From Sphingobium sp. BYY-5 (GTDB lineage Bacteria > Pseudomonadota > Alphaproteobacteria > Sphingomonadales > Sphingomonadaceae): a stretch of DNA of 64,000 bases. The position numbers were made by a program, and so were the translations under genes. The stretch covers positions 62,001 to 126,000 of the forward strand of contig NZ_JALEBH010000002.1 of assembly GCF_022758885.1 (NCBI RefSeq), given 5' to 3'. Shown piece after piece: positions 26,579 to 33,976 of the stretch. Numbering within the stretch: position 1 is the first letter of the stretch; every line of letters starts with the position of its first letter. Under the pieces are notes generated by a model. The model saw only the letters and a list, made by a program, of their open reading frames with translations. It searched no databases and had not been told where the DNA came from.

Positions 26579-26931
26579 CGCGGACGTCTCCTACCGTTAA
26601 GTCTCAATTCTGGCGAGATTTGTTCAATCCAATGGCGTTCTCGCTCGTTCAAGCGGCTTGGCTCAACATTTTCCAGAATTTCGAGATGGACTGTTCGACC
26701 GTCCATCACAGCTCGGTAAAGAGCGAGATGTACATATCGGAATCCGTTTCGATTTTGCGGCCGATAAGGGAGACTATCTCGCAACTTTTGAACATTTTTT
26801 GTATATTCTCGAAGAACACGCGAAGCCCTAGTGAAGCGCCCTACATAAAGGCCTTCGCCTTCAATGGTGAATCGGTAGATGCCGGGTCGAGAACATGATC
26901 CATTTGTTTCATCGGGCGCTGGCCAAAACAT
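26575..26931 (-). CDS. Small GIY-YIG-like protein inserted between mccB and mccA
   Basis: About 118 residues. The sequence fits a compact GIY-YIG domain: PGIYRFTIEGEGLYVGRFTR supplies the GIY and YVG strands, TRASRVLREY the conserved arginine helix, and LNERERHWI a candidate catalytic glutamate helix. The start at 26931 has AGGA 7 bases upstream and is 2 bases after the mccB stop. The stop overlaps the mccA start (ATGA). It is therefore translated as the middle cistron of the operon. Its DNA is clearly more AT-rich than the neighbours, for example 26780-26830, which suggests acquisition. A nuclease domain has no obvious role in leucine breakdown, so function is unknown. Confidence 0.7.
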   Translation of the reverse strand: MFWPAPDETNGSCSRPGIYRFTIEGEGLYVGRFTRASRVLREYTKNVQKLRDSLPYRPQNRNGFRYVHLALYRAVMDGRTVHLEILENVEPSRLNERERHWIEQISPELRLNGRRRPR

Positions 26932-26933
26932 AA

Positions 26934-28535
26934 TCACATCCTGAAAATGCCGAACTGCGCCCGGTCGTCGACCGGGGCGTTCAGCGCGGCGGCGAAGGCG
27001 AGGCCCAGCACGTCGCGGGTCTGGGCAGGGTCGATGACGCCGTCGTCCCACAGGCGGGCAGTGGCGTAATAGGGATTGCCCTCATCCTCATATTTCTGGC
27101 GGATCGGCGCCTTGAAGGCTTCGGCCTCCTCCGCCGTCCATTTCGCCGCGTCGCGATGGACGGTGGCAAGCACGCTCGCGGCCTGCTCGCCGCCCATCAC
27201 GCTGATGCGGGCATTGGGCCAGGTGAAGAGGAAGCGCGGCTGATAGGCGCGCCCGCACATGCCGTAATTGCCGGCGCCGAAGCTGCCGCCGATCAGGACC
27301 GTCACCTTGGGCACCTGCGCCGTGGCGACGGCAGTGACGAGCTTGGCGCCGTTCTTGGCGATCCCTTCCGCTTCATATTTGCCGCCGACCATGAAGCCGG
27401 AAATATTCTGGAGGAAGAGCAAGGGGATGCGCCGCTGGCAGGCCAGTTCGATGAAATGCGCGCCTTTCAGCGCGCTTTCGCTGAAGAGGACGCCGTTATT
27501 CGCCAGGATCGCCACCGGCATCCCCCAGATATGGGCGAAGCCGCAAACCAGCGTGGCGCCGTAGAGCGGCTTGAACTCGTGAAGCTCGCTGCCGTCGACG
27601 AGGCGGGCGATGACTTCGCGCACGTCATAGGGCGCGCGGACATCGTTGGGGATGATGCCGTAGAGGTCGGCTGCGTTATAGCGGGGCGGGCGGGGATCGC
27701 GCAGGTTGAGGTCCGGCTTGCGGTCGGGCTGAAGCGTCGAGACGATGTCGCGCACGATGGTCAGCGCATGGTCGTCGCTTTCGGCGACATGATCGACCAC
27801 GCCCGACTTGCGGCCATGCAGGTCGCCGCCGCCCAGCTCCTCCGCGCTGATGACTTCGCCCGTGGCCGCCTGCACCAGCGGCGGGCCGGCGAGGAAGATG
27901 GTGCCCTGGTTGCGGACGATCACCGTTTCGTCGGACATGGCCGGGACATAGGCGCCGCCCGCGGTGCAACTGCCCATGACGCAGGCTATCTGCGGGATGC
28001 CGCGCGCGGACAGGTTCGCCTGATTGTAGAAGATGCGGCCGAAATGGTCGCGATCGGGAAAGACCTCCGCCTGGTTGGGCAGGTTGGCGCCGCCGCTGTC
28101 GACCAGGTAGATGCAGGGAAGCCGATTTTCGAGCGCGATTTCCTGCGCGCGCAGATGTTTCTTGACGCTCAGCGGATAATAGGTGCCGCCCTTCACCGTC
28201 GCGTCGTTGCAGGCGATCATCACCTGCCGGCCGGAAACGCGGCCGATGCCGGCGATGATGCCGGCGCCGGGCACTTCGTCATGATACATGCCGTTTGCGG
28301 CGAGCTGACCGACTTCCAGGAAGGGCGAGCCGGGGTCGAGCAGCCGTTCCACGCGATCGCGGGGGAGCAATTTGCCGCGGGCGACATGCTTGTCGCGGGC
28401 GGCGGATGATCCGCCCTGCGCGGCGGCGGCGACTTTCGCGCGCAATTCCTCGGCCAGCGCGCAATTATGTACGGCATTGGCGCGGAAGTCTTCGCCGTCG
28501 GGGGCGAGTTTTGTGTCGAGGATTGGTGCGGTCAT
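26934..28535 (-). CDS. mccB: Methylcrotonyl-CoA carboxylase, carboxyltransferase subunit
   Basis: Beta subunit that moves the carboxyl group from biotin to 3-methylcrotonyl-CoA. The 533-residue product is full length. It has the N-terminal [22 protein letters not shown], the oxyanion-hole motif [21 protein letters not shown], and the C-terminal [22 protein letters not shown] with [16 protein letters not shown], all typical of MccB. The start overlaps the ivd stop by 4 bases (ATGA), and the gene is followed by the GIY-YIG-like gene. Confidence 0.94.
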   Translation of the reverse strand: MTAPILDTKLAPDGEDFRANAVHNCALAEELRAKVAAAAQGGSSAARDKHVARGKLLPRDRVERLLDPGSPFLEVGQLAANGMYHDEVPGAGIIAGIGRVSGRQVMIACNDATVKGGTYYPLSVKKHLRAQEIALENRLPCIYLVDSGGANLPNQAEVFPDRDHFGRIFYNQANLSARGIPQIACVMGSCTAGGAYVPAMSDETVIVRNQGTIFLAGPPLVQAATGEVISAEELGGGDLHGRKSGVVDHVAESDDHALTIVRDIVSTLQPDRKPDLNLRDPRPPRYNAADLYGIIPNDVRAPYDVREVIARLVDGSELHEFKPLYGATLVCGFAHIWGMPVAILANNGVLFSESALKGAHFIELACQRRIPLLFLQNISGFMVGGKYEAEGIAKNGAKLVTAVATAQVPKVTVLIGGSFGAGNYGMCGRAYQPRFLFTWPNARISVMGGEQAASVLATVHRDAAKWTAEEAEAFKAPIRQKYEDEGNPYYATARLWDDGVIDPAQTRDVLGLAFAAALNAPVDDRAQFGIFRM

Positions 28536-29689
28536 ACCCCGATCAACTCCCGGCCGATGAGCATCCGGCGGATTTCGTTGGTGCCGGCGCCGATGTCCAG
28601 CAGCTTGGCGTCGCGCATATAGCGTTCGACCGGCCAGTCCTTCGTATAGCCCGCGCCGCCCAGTGCCTGCACCGCCTCCAGCGCGACCTTCATCGCATTT
28701 TCGCTGGCGAGCAGGATCACGCCGGCCGCGTCGAAGCGGGTCGTCCGGCCAGCGTCGCAGGCGCGGGCGACGGCATAGACATAGGCGCGCGCCGAATTGA
28801 GCGCGACATACATGTCGGCGATCTTGGCCTGCATCAACTGGAAGGCGCCGATCGGCCGGCCGAACTGCTGGCGTTCGCGGACATAGGGGAGGACGGTGTC
28901 GAGACAGGCTTGCATAATGCCGAGCTGAATGCCCGCAAGGACGGTGCGTTCATAGTCGAGACCGGACATCAGCACGGCCGCGCCGCCATTGAGCGCCCCC
29001 ATGATATTCTCTTCCGGCACCGCGCAATCGTCGAAGATCAGTTCGGCGGTGGGGGAGCCGCGCATCCCGACCTTGTCGATTTTCTGACCGATCGAAAAGC
29101 CCTTCATGTCCTTTTCGATCAGGAAGGTGGTGATCCCCTTCGATGAGGGGGAATCACTTGGACCGGTCCTGGCGTAGACGACGAGCGTGTCGGCGTGCGT
29201 GGCGTTGGTGATCCAGAATTTCGTGCCGTTCAGGATGTAGCGGTCGCCCTTCTTCTCCGCCTTGAGCTTCATCGAGATCACGTCGGAGCCTGCGCCCGCT
29301 TCCGACATGGCGAGGCTGCCAACATGCTCGCCGGAGATGAGCCTGGGGAGATATTTCGCTTTCTGTTCGGCATTGCCCCAGCGGCGGATCTGATTGACGC
29401 AGAGGTTGGAGTGGGCGCCATAGCTGAGCCCGATCGAGGCGGAGGCGCGGGCGACTTCCTCCTGTGCGACGACATGTTCGAGATAGCCGAGGCCGAGGCC
29501 GCCAAATTCCTCCTCCACGGTGATGCCGTGCAGGCCGAGCGCGCCCATTTCGGGCCAGAGATCGCGAGGGAACCAGTCCTTCGCGTCGATTTCCGCCGCG
29601 AGCGGGGCGATCCGGTCTGCGGCGAAGCGGGCGGTGCTTTCCCGGATCATGTCCGCCATTTCGCCCAGCGCGAAGTCGAAATTGCTCAT
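28532..29689 (-). CDS. ivd: Isovaleryl-CoA dehydrogenase
   Basis: FAD enzyme that oxidises isovaleryl-CoA to methylcrotonyl-CoA, feeding the carboxylase encoded downstream. The 385 residues show the acyl-CoA dehydrogenase signatures [19 protein letters not shown] and [20 protein letters not shown]. The catalytic glutamate is in [16 protein letters not shown], the internal position used by isovaleryl-CoA dehydrogenases rather than the C-terminal one. AGGAG lies 6 bases before the ATG. It is the first gene of the operon; a LysR gene is divergent. Confidence 0.93.
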   Translation of the reverse strand: MSNFDFALGEMADMIRESTARFAADRIAPLAAEIDAKDWFPRDLWPEMGALGLHGITVEEEFGGLGLGYLEHVVAQEEVARASASIGLSYGAHSNLCVNQIRRWGNAEQKAKYLPRLISGEHVGSLAMSEAGAGSDVISMKLKAEKKGDRYILNGTKFWITNATHADTLVVYARTGPSDSPSSKGITTFLIEKDMKGFSIGQKIDKVGMRGSPTAELIFDDCAVPEENIMGALNGGAAVLMSGLDYERTVLAGIQLGIMQACLDTVLPYVRERQQFGRPIGAFQLMQAKIADMYVALNSARAYVYAVARACDAGRTTRFDAAGVILLASENAMKVALEAVQALGGAGYTKDWPVERYMRDAKLLDIGAGTNEIRRMLIGRELIGV

Positions 29690-29732
29690 TGGCCTCTCCT
29701 TTCCCCAAGCGCTAGCGTAACCGTCGCTCGAT

Positions 29733-29775
29733 TCAAAATTGAAATATTTTGAGGTCCGTTATAGATAATATCTAT
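29733..29775. promoter_or_regulatory. Two palindromes between ivd and the LysR gene, one an OxyR-type half-site
   Basis: TCAAAAT-TGAAAT-ATTTTGA spans 29733-29752 and ATAGATA-A-TATCTAT spans 29761-29775, overlapping the LysR start codon. The second fits ATAGnTnnnAnCTAT, the published OxyR recognition half-site, at every fixed position. A TTGAAA (29739) and GATAAT (29764) could be the LysR promoter, which would make that mRNA almost leaderless and the site autoregulatory. Confidence 0.6.
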
Positions 29776-30649
29776 GATCGAGCGCTATCAGCTTCGCTAT
29801 TTCCTGGCCGTGGTCGATCAGGGCAATTTTTCACGCGCGGCCGCCCATTGCAATGTCGCGCAGCCCACCCTGTCGGTCGGCATCGCCAAGCTGGAACGCG
29901 CATTGGGTGGCCCCTTGTTCCTTCGATCGGGCCATCGGGTCGAACTGACCCAGGCGGGATCGCGCCTGCTGGCCCATGCGCGGCGGATCGAGGGGGAGTT
30001 CAACCTCGCGCAGCAGGCGATGGCGGGCGCGGCGCAGGGACCGTTGACGCGCATGGGCGTGCTGAAGAGCCTGCCCGGCGCGACCATCGCAAGGATCGCG
30101 CGGGAAGCGCGCCGGATCGATCCGACGGCGCGGCTGGAACTGGTCGAGGGGACGGAGCGGGAATTGCTGGGCCATGTCGCGCGCGGGCGGGTCGATTGCG
30201 CGCTGACCCTGGTGGAGCGGGGGAGCGACCGCTTCCTGGAGGAGCCACTACGGCGGGAGGGTTATGCACTGGCGGTGCCGGTCGATCACCCGGCGGCAGG
30301 GCAGGCGTCGGTTGCGGCCGAGACGCTGAATGAGGATGTGATGATCGTGCGGCGCCATTGCGAGGCGCTGTCGGAAACCAGCCGCTTCTTCACCGAACGC
30401 GGCGTGCGGCCGCATTTTGCTTACCGATCGGTCAATGACGAGCGGGTGATGGAAATGGTCGCGGCGGGAGTGGGGATCACGTTGATGCCTGAAAGCTATC
30501 TGGCGCAGCATGTCGCGCGGCCGAAGCTGGCGGGGTTCGATCTCCAGCGAACGGTTGGCCTGGCCTATGCCGCAACGGCTGAGGCGCTGGCGGCATCGCC
30601 GCCCGCGATCGTGGCGGCGGCGCGCACGGTGATGGGCGAGGGCACCTGA
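29774..30649 (+). CDS. LysR-family regulator, OxyR-like features
   Basis: Regulator of 291 residues, divergent from ivd-mccB-mccA. The helix-turn-helix YFLAVVDQGNFSRAAAHCNV followed by AQPTLSVGIAKLERALG resembles the OxyR/CbbR group. The sensor domain has a lone cysteine in IVRRHCEALSETSRFF, at about the place of the OxyR peroxidatic Cys199, but the second OxyR cysteine is absent. No ribosome binding site precedes the ATG, fitting a leaderless message. It could regulate leucine degradation, oxidative stress, or both; the sequence does not decide. Confidence 0.85.
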   Translation: MIERYQLRYFLAVVDQGNFSRAAAHCNVAQPTLSVGIAKLERALGGPLFLRSGHRVELTQAGSRLLAHARRIEGEFNLAQQAMAGAAQGPLTRMGVLKSLPGATIARIAREARRIDPTARLELVEGTERELLGHVARGRVDCALTLVERGSDRFLEEPLRREGYALAVPVDHPAAGQASVAAETLNEDVMIVRRHCEALSETSRFFTERGVRPHFAYRSVNDERVMEMVAAGVGITLMPESYLAQHVARPKLAGFDLQRTVGLAYAATAEALAASPPAIVAAARTVMGEGT

Positions 30650-30714
30650 CGGTCGGTGCCGTTGAAAATCGGATGCCATGCACAAATGGAATGCATTTCG
30701 TCCCGATCCTGAAA

Positions 30715-30914
30715 TTAGGGCGGATCGACATTTACCCTTTTATGTGATTCCTGCGCCGTCATGCCGGACCCTTCGACAGGCTCAGGCACGCTCGATCCGG
30801 TATCCAGAGTCGCAGGTACTGCCCTTTGTGGCCCTGGATGCCGGATCAAGCCCGGCATGACGTTGAAAATAGGGGTGAAGTTTCCGCCTCAACCTGAATG
30901 TCGATTGGCGCTAG
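30715..30914. repeat. REP-like element, copy B, split by an insert
   Basis: Same orientation as copy C. The outer parts GGGCGGATCGACATT and CAACCTGAATGTCGAT match it, but the central hairpin is interrupted by a 69-bp segment (30769-30837) bounded by an 8-bp direct repeat ATGCCGGA (30761-30768 and 30838-30845). The insert carries a CTTCGACAGGCTCAG unit and one half of a 14-bp inverted pair (30794-30807 with 30834-30847). This looks like either a small insertion with target duplication or REP mosaic recombination. Confidence 0.8.
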
Positions 30915-30942
30915 AGCATCGAGCTTTAAATAAGAACCGTTC

Positions 30943-31067
30943 GGGGCTTCGACACGCTCAGGAGAGCTTGTCGAAGCCCCGCCCTTCTCTTCAAGAAAGA
31001 ATGGCCCCCTTCGACTGCCTGCCAAGGCAGGCACTCAGGTTCAAACGAGGCACGTGACTCGTTTGAA
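30943..31067. repeat. Cluster of perfect hairpins of the CTTCGACAAGCTCAG type
   Basis: Three strong palindromes: GGGGCTTCGACA/TGTCGAAGCCCC (30943-30980, 12-bp arms), TGCCTGCC-AA-GGCAGGCA (near 31017-31034), and TTCAAACGAG/CTCGTTTGAA (31040-31067, 10-bp arms). A further CTTCGACAAGCTCAG copy follows at 31069-31083. These are a second REP-like family, distinct from copies A-C. Confidence 0.8.
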
Positions 31068-31473
31068 GCTTCGACAAGCTCAGGGCGAACGGAGGTAAGG
31101 TGATCTCGATTTAACGCAGCGTGCTCTAATGGCGGACCATTTTGCGACGAATCAAAAGTCGATGAAGCGATTCGCATGGAAAACTCTCCAATCTGCATCG
31201 CTCGGGCGATGGCGGGTGAGATTGACGCTACGGAAAGCGTTGCATTCTGTCATGGATGCAGTTTTTGCAATCGCGAGAAGGTTTTTCGCAATTGCAGCAG
31301 AATGTCGTTCAAGTCAGAAGGAACGTGCCTTTCAGGCATCCTCTCCTAAAACTTTCGCGGGCTGGTCTTCGGATCGGTCCGTTTTTTTTATGGCCGCATA
31401 TCAAGGTGCAAGACAGCGCACCAAATCCTGGGCGGAATGGCAATGTATCAGCATTGCCAATGGGAGAAGGAAA

Positions 31474-31611
31474 TCAGCGCCGGTGCGCTGCGTCATCATT
31501 CTGCTTATGGCGCGCCAGCGGGCAGATCAATTGATTGAGGCGCAATTCATCCTGCACGCCGGACGCAAAGGCCCGGCAAAGCCAATCCAGACACCGCGCC
31601 AAAAACAGCAT
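31474..31611 (-). CDS. Candidate 45-residue microprotein
   Basis: Short frame beginning MLFLARCLDWLCRAFASG and ending HKQNDDAAHRR. The ATG at 31611 has GGAG 6 bases upstream, and a perfect TATAAT lies about 27 bases further upstream (31643-31638) inside the inverted repeat at 31627-31650. The N-terminal half is hydrophobic/amphipathic and has three cysteines; the C-terminal half is charged. No family is recognised. The case rests on the promoter-operator-ribosome site arrangement in an otherwise gene-free stretch; length alone would not support it. Confidence 0.45.
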   Translation of the reverse strand: MLFLARCLDWLCRAFASGVQDELRLNQLICPLARHKQNDDAAHRR

Positions 31612-31626
31612 GGTCCTCTCCATCTT

Positions 31627-31650
31627 CTTATGCGTCAATTATAGCATAAG
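31627..31650 (-). promoter_or_regulatory. Inverted repeat over the -10 box of the candidate microprotein
   Basis: CTTATGC and GCATAAG (7-bp arms, 10-bp spacer) flank and overlap TATAAT on the minus strand. The -35 position is weak, as in regulated promoters. An operator is likely if the promoter is real. Confidence 0.45.
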
Positions 31651-31772
31651 CGTTATCGGAGAGAAGAGGCGGGCATGAAATGATACGGTGGAGTACGGCT
31701 TTGCGCCGGTTACTATGCCCTGTTGCCGATTATTACACCAAGATAGGTTGATGAGAATTCATGTAGACGAGG

Positions 31773-31890
31773 GCGGATCGACATTCACAGTTTTAGGCGC
31801 TTTCCAAGCTGTCATGCCGGATCAAGTCCGGCATGACGTTGAAAATGAGGTTGAGGCTTCTGCTTTGACCTGAATGTCGATCGGTCCTAG
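31773..31890. repeat. REP-like element, copy C
   Basis: Intact copy of about 118 bp. The core hairpin GTCATGCCGGA-TCAAG-TCCGGCATGAC is at 31811-31837. Reverse-complemented, it aligns with copy A along almost its whole length, including CGATCGACATTCAG, CCTCATTTTCAA and GCCTAAAACTGTGAA. Confidence 0.88.
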
Positions 31891-32011
31891 TTCCCTGGCC
31901 TTCGGCCTACGGCCGAAGTTTATCCTGAGCGCCTGCTGCAAGCAGCCAGTCGAAGGGCCGGGGAACAGCAACCGGTCGATCTTGATGGGTCATTCTCTAC
32001 GCAGCTTGATA

Positions 32012-32043
32012 TTGCCCTGCCAGTCTTGCCAATTTTTGCCAAT
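32012..32043. promoter_or_regulatory. Direct repeats upstream of parD
   Basis: TTGCCAAT occurs twice at 10-bp spacing (32026 and 32036), with a partial TTGCC at 32012, ending 18 bases before the parD start. Ribbon-helix-helix antitoxins often bind such sites for autoregulation; the assignment here is inferred. Confidence 0.4.
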
Positions 32044-32060
32044 CCTCTAACGTCTGGGGG

Positions 32061-32294
32061 ATGAGCACGATGAACATCTCGCTGCCCGAAACGCTCAAGA
32101 CCTTCGTTGATGAGCAGGTGGCCGGGCGCGGCTATAGCACCAGCAGTGAATATGTCCGTGCCCTGATCCGTAAGGACCGGGATCGGGAGGCGCTGCGCGC
32201 AATGCTGATCGAGGGCGCGGCCAGTGTGCCGGGCGAACCGGTGGATCGGCGCTATTTCGACGCATTGCGCGATCGTATCGCCGCTACAGGGTGA
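32061..32294 (+). CDS. parD: Antitoxin, ParD family
   Basis: 77-residue ribbon-helix-helix antitoxin (MNISLPETLKTFVDEQVAGR, then GYSTSSEYVRALIRKDRDRE) with a C-terminal extension that would wrap the toxin (VPGEPVDRRYFDALRDRIAA). The start may be 32061 or 32070. The stop overlaps the parE start by 4 bases. It neutralises the toxin and probably represses the pair through the direct repeats just upstream. Confidence 0.9.
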   Translation: MSTMNISLPETLKTFVDEQVAGRGYSTSSEYVRALIRKDRDREALRAMLIEGAASVPGEPVDRRYFDALRDRIAATG

Positions 32295-32611
32295 GCGGCA
32301 AGCCCGTCGTGCCGCGCGCCCGCGCGCAGGCCGACATTTCACTGATTGTCGATCATTATCTGCAGGACGCGGGGGCCGACGTTGCTCTGCGTTTCGTCGA
32401 TGCGCTGGAGGCAAACTATGCCGCCCTGTCTTCGCGACCGGGCGCCGGATCGCCGCGCTACGCCCATGAACTGGACCTGCCGGGTCTGCGCAGCCGAAGC
32501 ATCAGTCGCTTTCCCTATCTGATTTTCTATGTCGAGCAGCCGGATCATATCGACGTCTGGCGCATCCTCCGCGCCCGGCGCGATATTGCCGGCTGGCTCG
32601 GCGAGACGTGA
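32291..32611 (+). CDS. parE: Toxin, ParE/RelE family
   Basis: 106-residue type II toxin, GTG start at 32291 within the parD stop. The fold markers are PRARAQADISLIVDHYLQDAG, the conserved PGAGSPRYAHELDLPGLRSR and FPYLIFYVEQPDHIDVWRILRARRD. ParE toxins of this group poison DNA gyrase; related RelE toxins cleave mRNA. The pair sits next to the REP-rich stretch and abuts the 3' end of the efflux operon. Confidence 0.9.
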   Translation: MSGKPVVPRARAQADISLIVDHYLQDAGADVALRFVDALEANYAALSSRPGAGSPRYAHELDLPGLRSRSISRFPYLIFYVEQPDHIDVWRILRARRDIAGWLGET

Positions 32612-32614
32612 ATC

Positions 32615-33976
32615 CTACTGGTCCGCGCCGATGACGCGGTAGAGGAGGATATGATTGCTGACCAGGGCCAGGTCGGTCGCGATCGCCGACTGGCGCGCGC
32701 TGTAGAGCGTCCGCTGGCTGGTCAGGGCGGTGAGGAAGGGGTCGATGCCCGCGCGATAGCGCTGTTCGGCAAGGTCATAGGCCCGGCCGCTCGCCGTCAC
32801 CAGTCGTTGCTGCGCTGCCTGTTGCGCGTCGATCGTCCCATCCCGTGCCAGCCCGTCCGCCACTTCCCGGAAAGCGGTCTGGATCGCCTTTTCATATTGG
32901 GCGAGATAGAGGTCGCGCTGCGCCTTGCTATATTCAAGGTTGCCGCGGTTCGCGCCGCCGAAGATCGGCAGGCTGGCCGAGGGGCCGACGGACCAGGCGA
33001 AGGCGTCGCCCTTGAACAGGGAGGATAGCGCCGAACTGGCGAGGCCGATGGCCGAGGTCAGGCTGATCCGGGGGAACATCGCCGCGCGGGCCGCGCCGAT
33101 GTCGGCATTGGCGGCCTTGAGCTGATGTTCGGCCTGAAGGACATCCGGCCGCTGGAGCAGGATGTCGGACGAAAGGCCGGCCGGCACCCTGGCGACGCCC
33201 GCGATCAGGCTGTCCAGCGAGGCGGGGAGCAGCGCCTCTTCAACCGGGCTACCTGCAAGCAGGTCTAGCGCATTACGATCCTGCGCGACCTGAGTGATGT
33301 TGGCGGCTACGTCGGACGCGGCTTGTTCCACCGCGGTTTCGGCCTGATGCACGTCGAGTTTGCCGGCAAGTCCCGCGGCGTTGAGCGACCGGGTGAGGTC
33401 AAGCGTGCGCTGCGTGCTCGCTTGCGTCTGGCGGGAAAGGGCGAGCAGTTCCTGGTCCGCGGCCAGCGTCGCATAGGCGGTCGCGGTCTCGGCGATCAGG
33501 GTGATGCGGGTCGCGCGCGCGCCTTCTTCGGTCGCGAGATAGGATTGGAGGGCCGATTCCGTCAGGTTGCGCAAACGGCCGAACAGGTCGATCTCGAACG
33601 CGCTGAACCCCAGGTCGGCGCTGTAGCTGTTTTGGCGACTGTCGTTCTGCCGCGCGAAACTGGCCGAGGTGTCGGCGGTGAGGGTCGGCAGTTGGGTCGC
33701 CCGCTGGACGCGATACTGGGCGCGCGCCGACTGGACGTTGGCGAGCGCGACGCGCAGATCGCGATTGTTTGTCAGCGCCCGTTCGATCACCGTTTTGAGC
33801 TTCGCGTCCTGCACCAGCCGCGTCCAGGGCAAGCCGGCCTGCACGGCCGCTTGCGGTGCATAGGCCTCGCCCGTCGGCAGGATCGCGGGCACTGGCGGGG
33901 CCGGGCGCTCATAGTGGGGCGCCAGGTTGCAGCCGGCGAGCAGGAGCGCGGCGCTTAGCGAAAGAGGCGCGCGCAT
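32615..33976 (-). CDS. Outer-membrane lipoprotein of multidrug efflux, OprM/NodT family
   Basis: TolC-like channel of 453 residues for the RND pump encoded upstream. The lipoprotein signal is LSAALLLAGCNLAPHYERP. Two OEP repeats follow, with the usual LALVSNHILLYRVIGADQ C-terminus and the motif ATYATLAADQELLALSRQT. The ATG overlaps the RND stop by one base, so the three pump genes form one operon transcribed away from the two-component system at 38636. Confidence 0.92.
   Translation of the reverse strand: MRAPLSLSAALLLAGCNLAPHYERPAPPVPAILPTGEAYAPQAAVQAGLPWTRLVQDAKLKTVIERALTNNRDLRVALANVQSARAQYRVQRATQLPTLTADTSASFARQNDSRQNSYSADLGFSAFEIDLFGRLRNLTESALQSYLATEEGARATRITLIAETATAYATLAADQELLALSRQTQASTQRTLDLTRSLNAAGLAGKLDVHQAETAVEQAASDVAANITQVAQDRNALDLLAGSPVEEALLPASLDSLIAGVARVPAGLSSDILLQRPDVLQAEHQLKAANADIGAARAAMFPRISLTSAIGLASSALSSLFKGDAFAWSVGPSASLPIFGGANRGNLEYSKAQRDLYLAQYEKAIQTAFREVADGLARDGTIDAQQAAQQRLVTASGRAYDLAEQRYRAGIDPFLTALTSQRTLYSARQSAIATDLALVSNHILLYRVIGADQ

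Larger units (their letters stand above)
30650..32060. other. Gene-poor, repeat-rich intergenic stretch
   Basis: About 1.4 kb between the LysR and parD genes with no convincing long gene. It holds two REP-like copies, a cluster of further hairpins (30943-31067), one possible 45-codon gene on the minus strand, and a GGCCGAAG hairpin at 31900-31918. The 31068-31473 part is lower in GC than the surroundings and shows no recognised feature. Open frames here translate to Arg/Ser-rich strings without family character. Confidence 0.7.

Noticed and set aside
25586..26719. Plus-strand frame of 377 codons opposite mccA
   Set aside because: Antisense shadow of a strong carboxylase gene; composition is Arg/Gly/His-rich and no family is visible.
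31129..31644. Plus-strand frame of 171 codons in the repeat-rich gap
   Set aside because: No ribosome site, no recognisable domain, and it crosses the better-supported minus-strand small frame and its operator.
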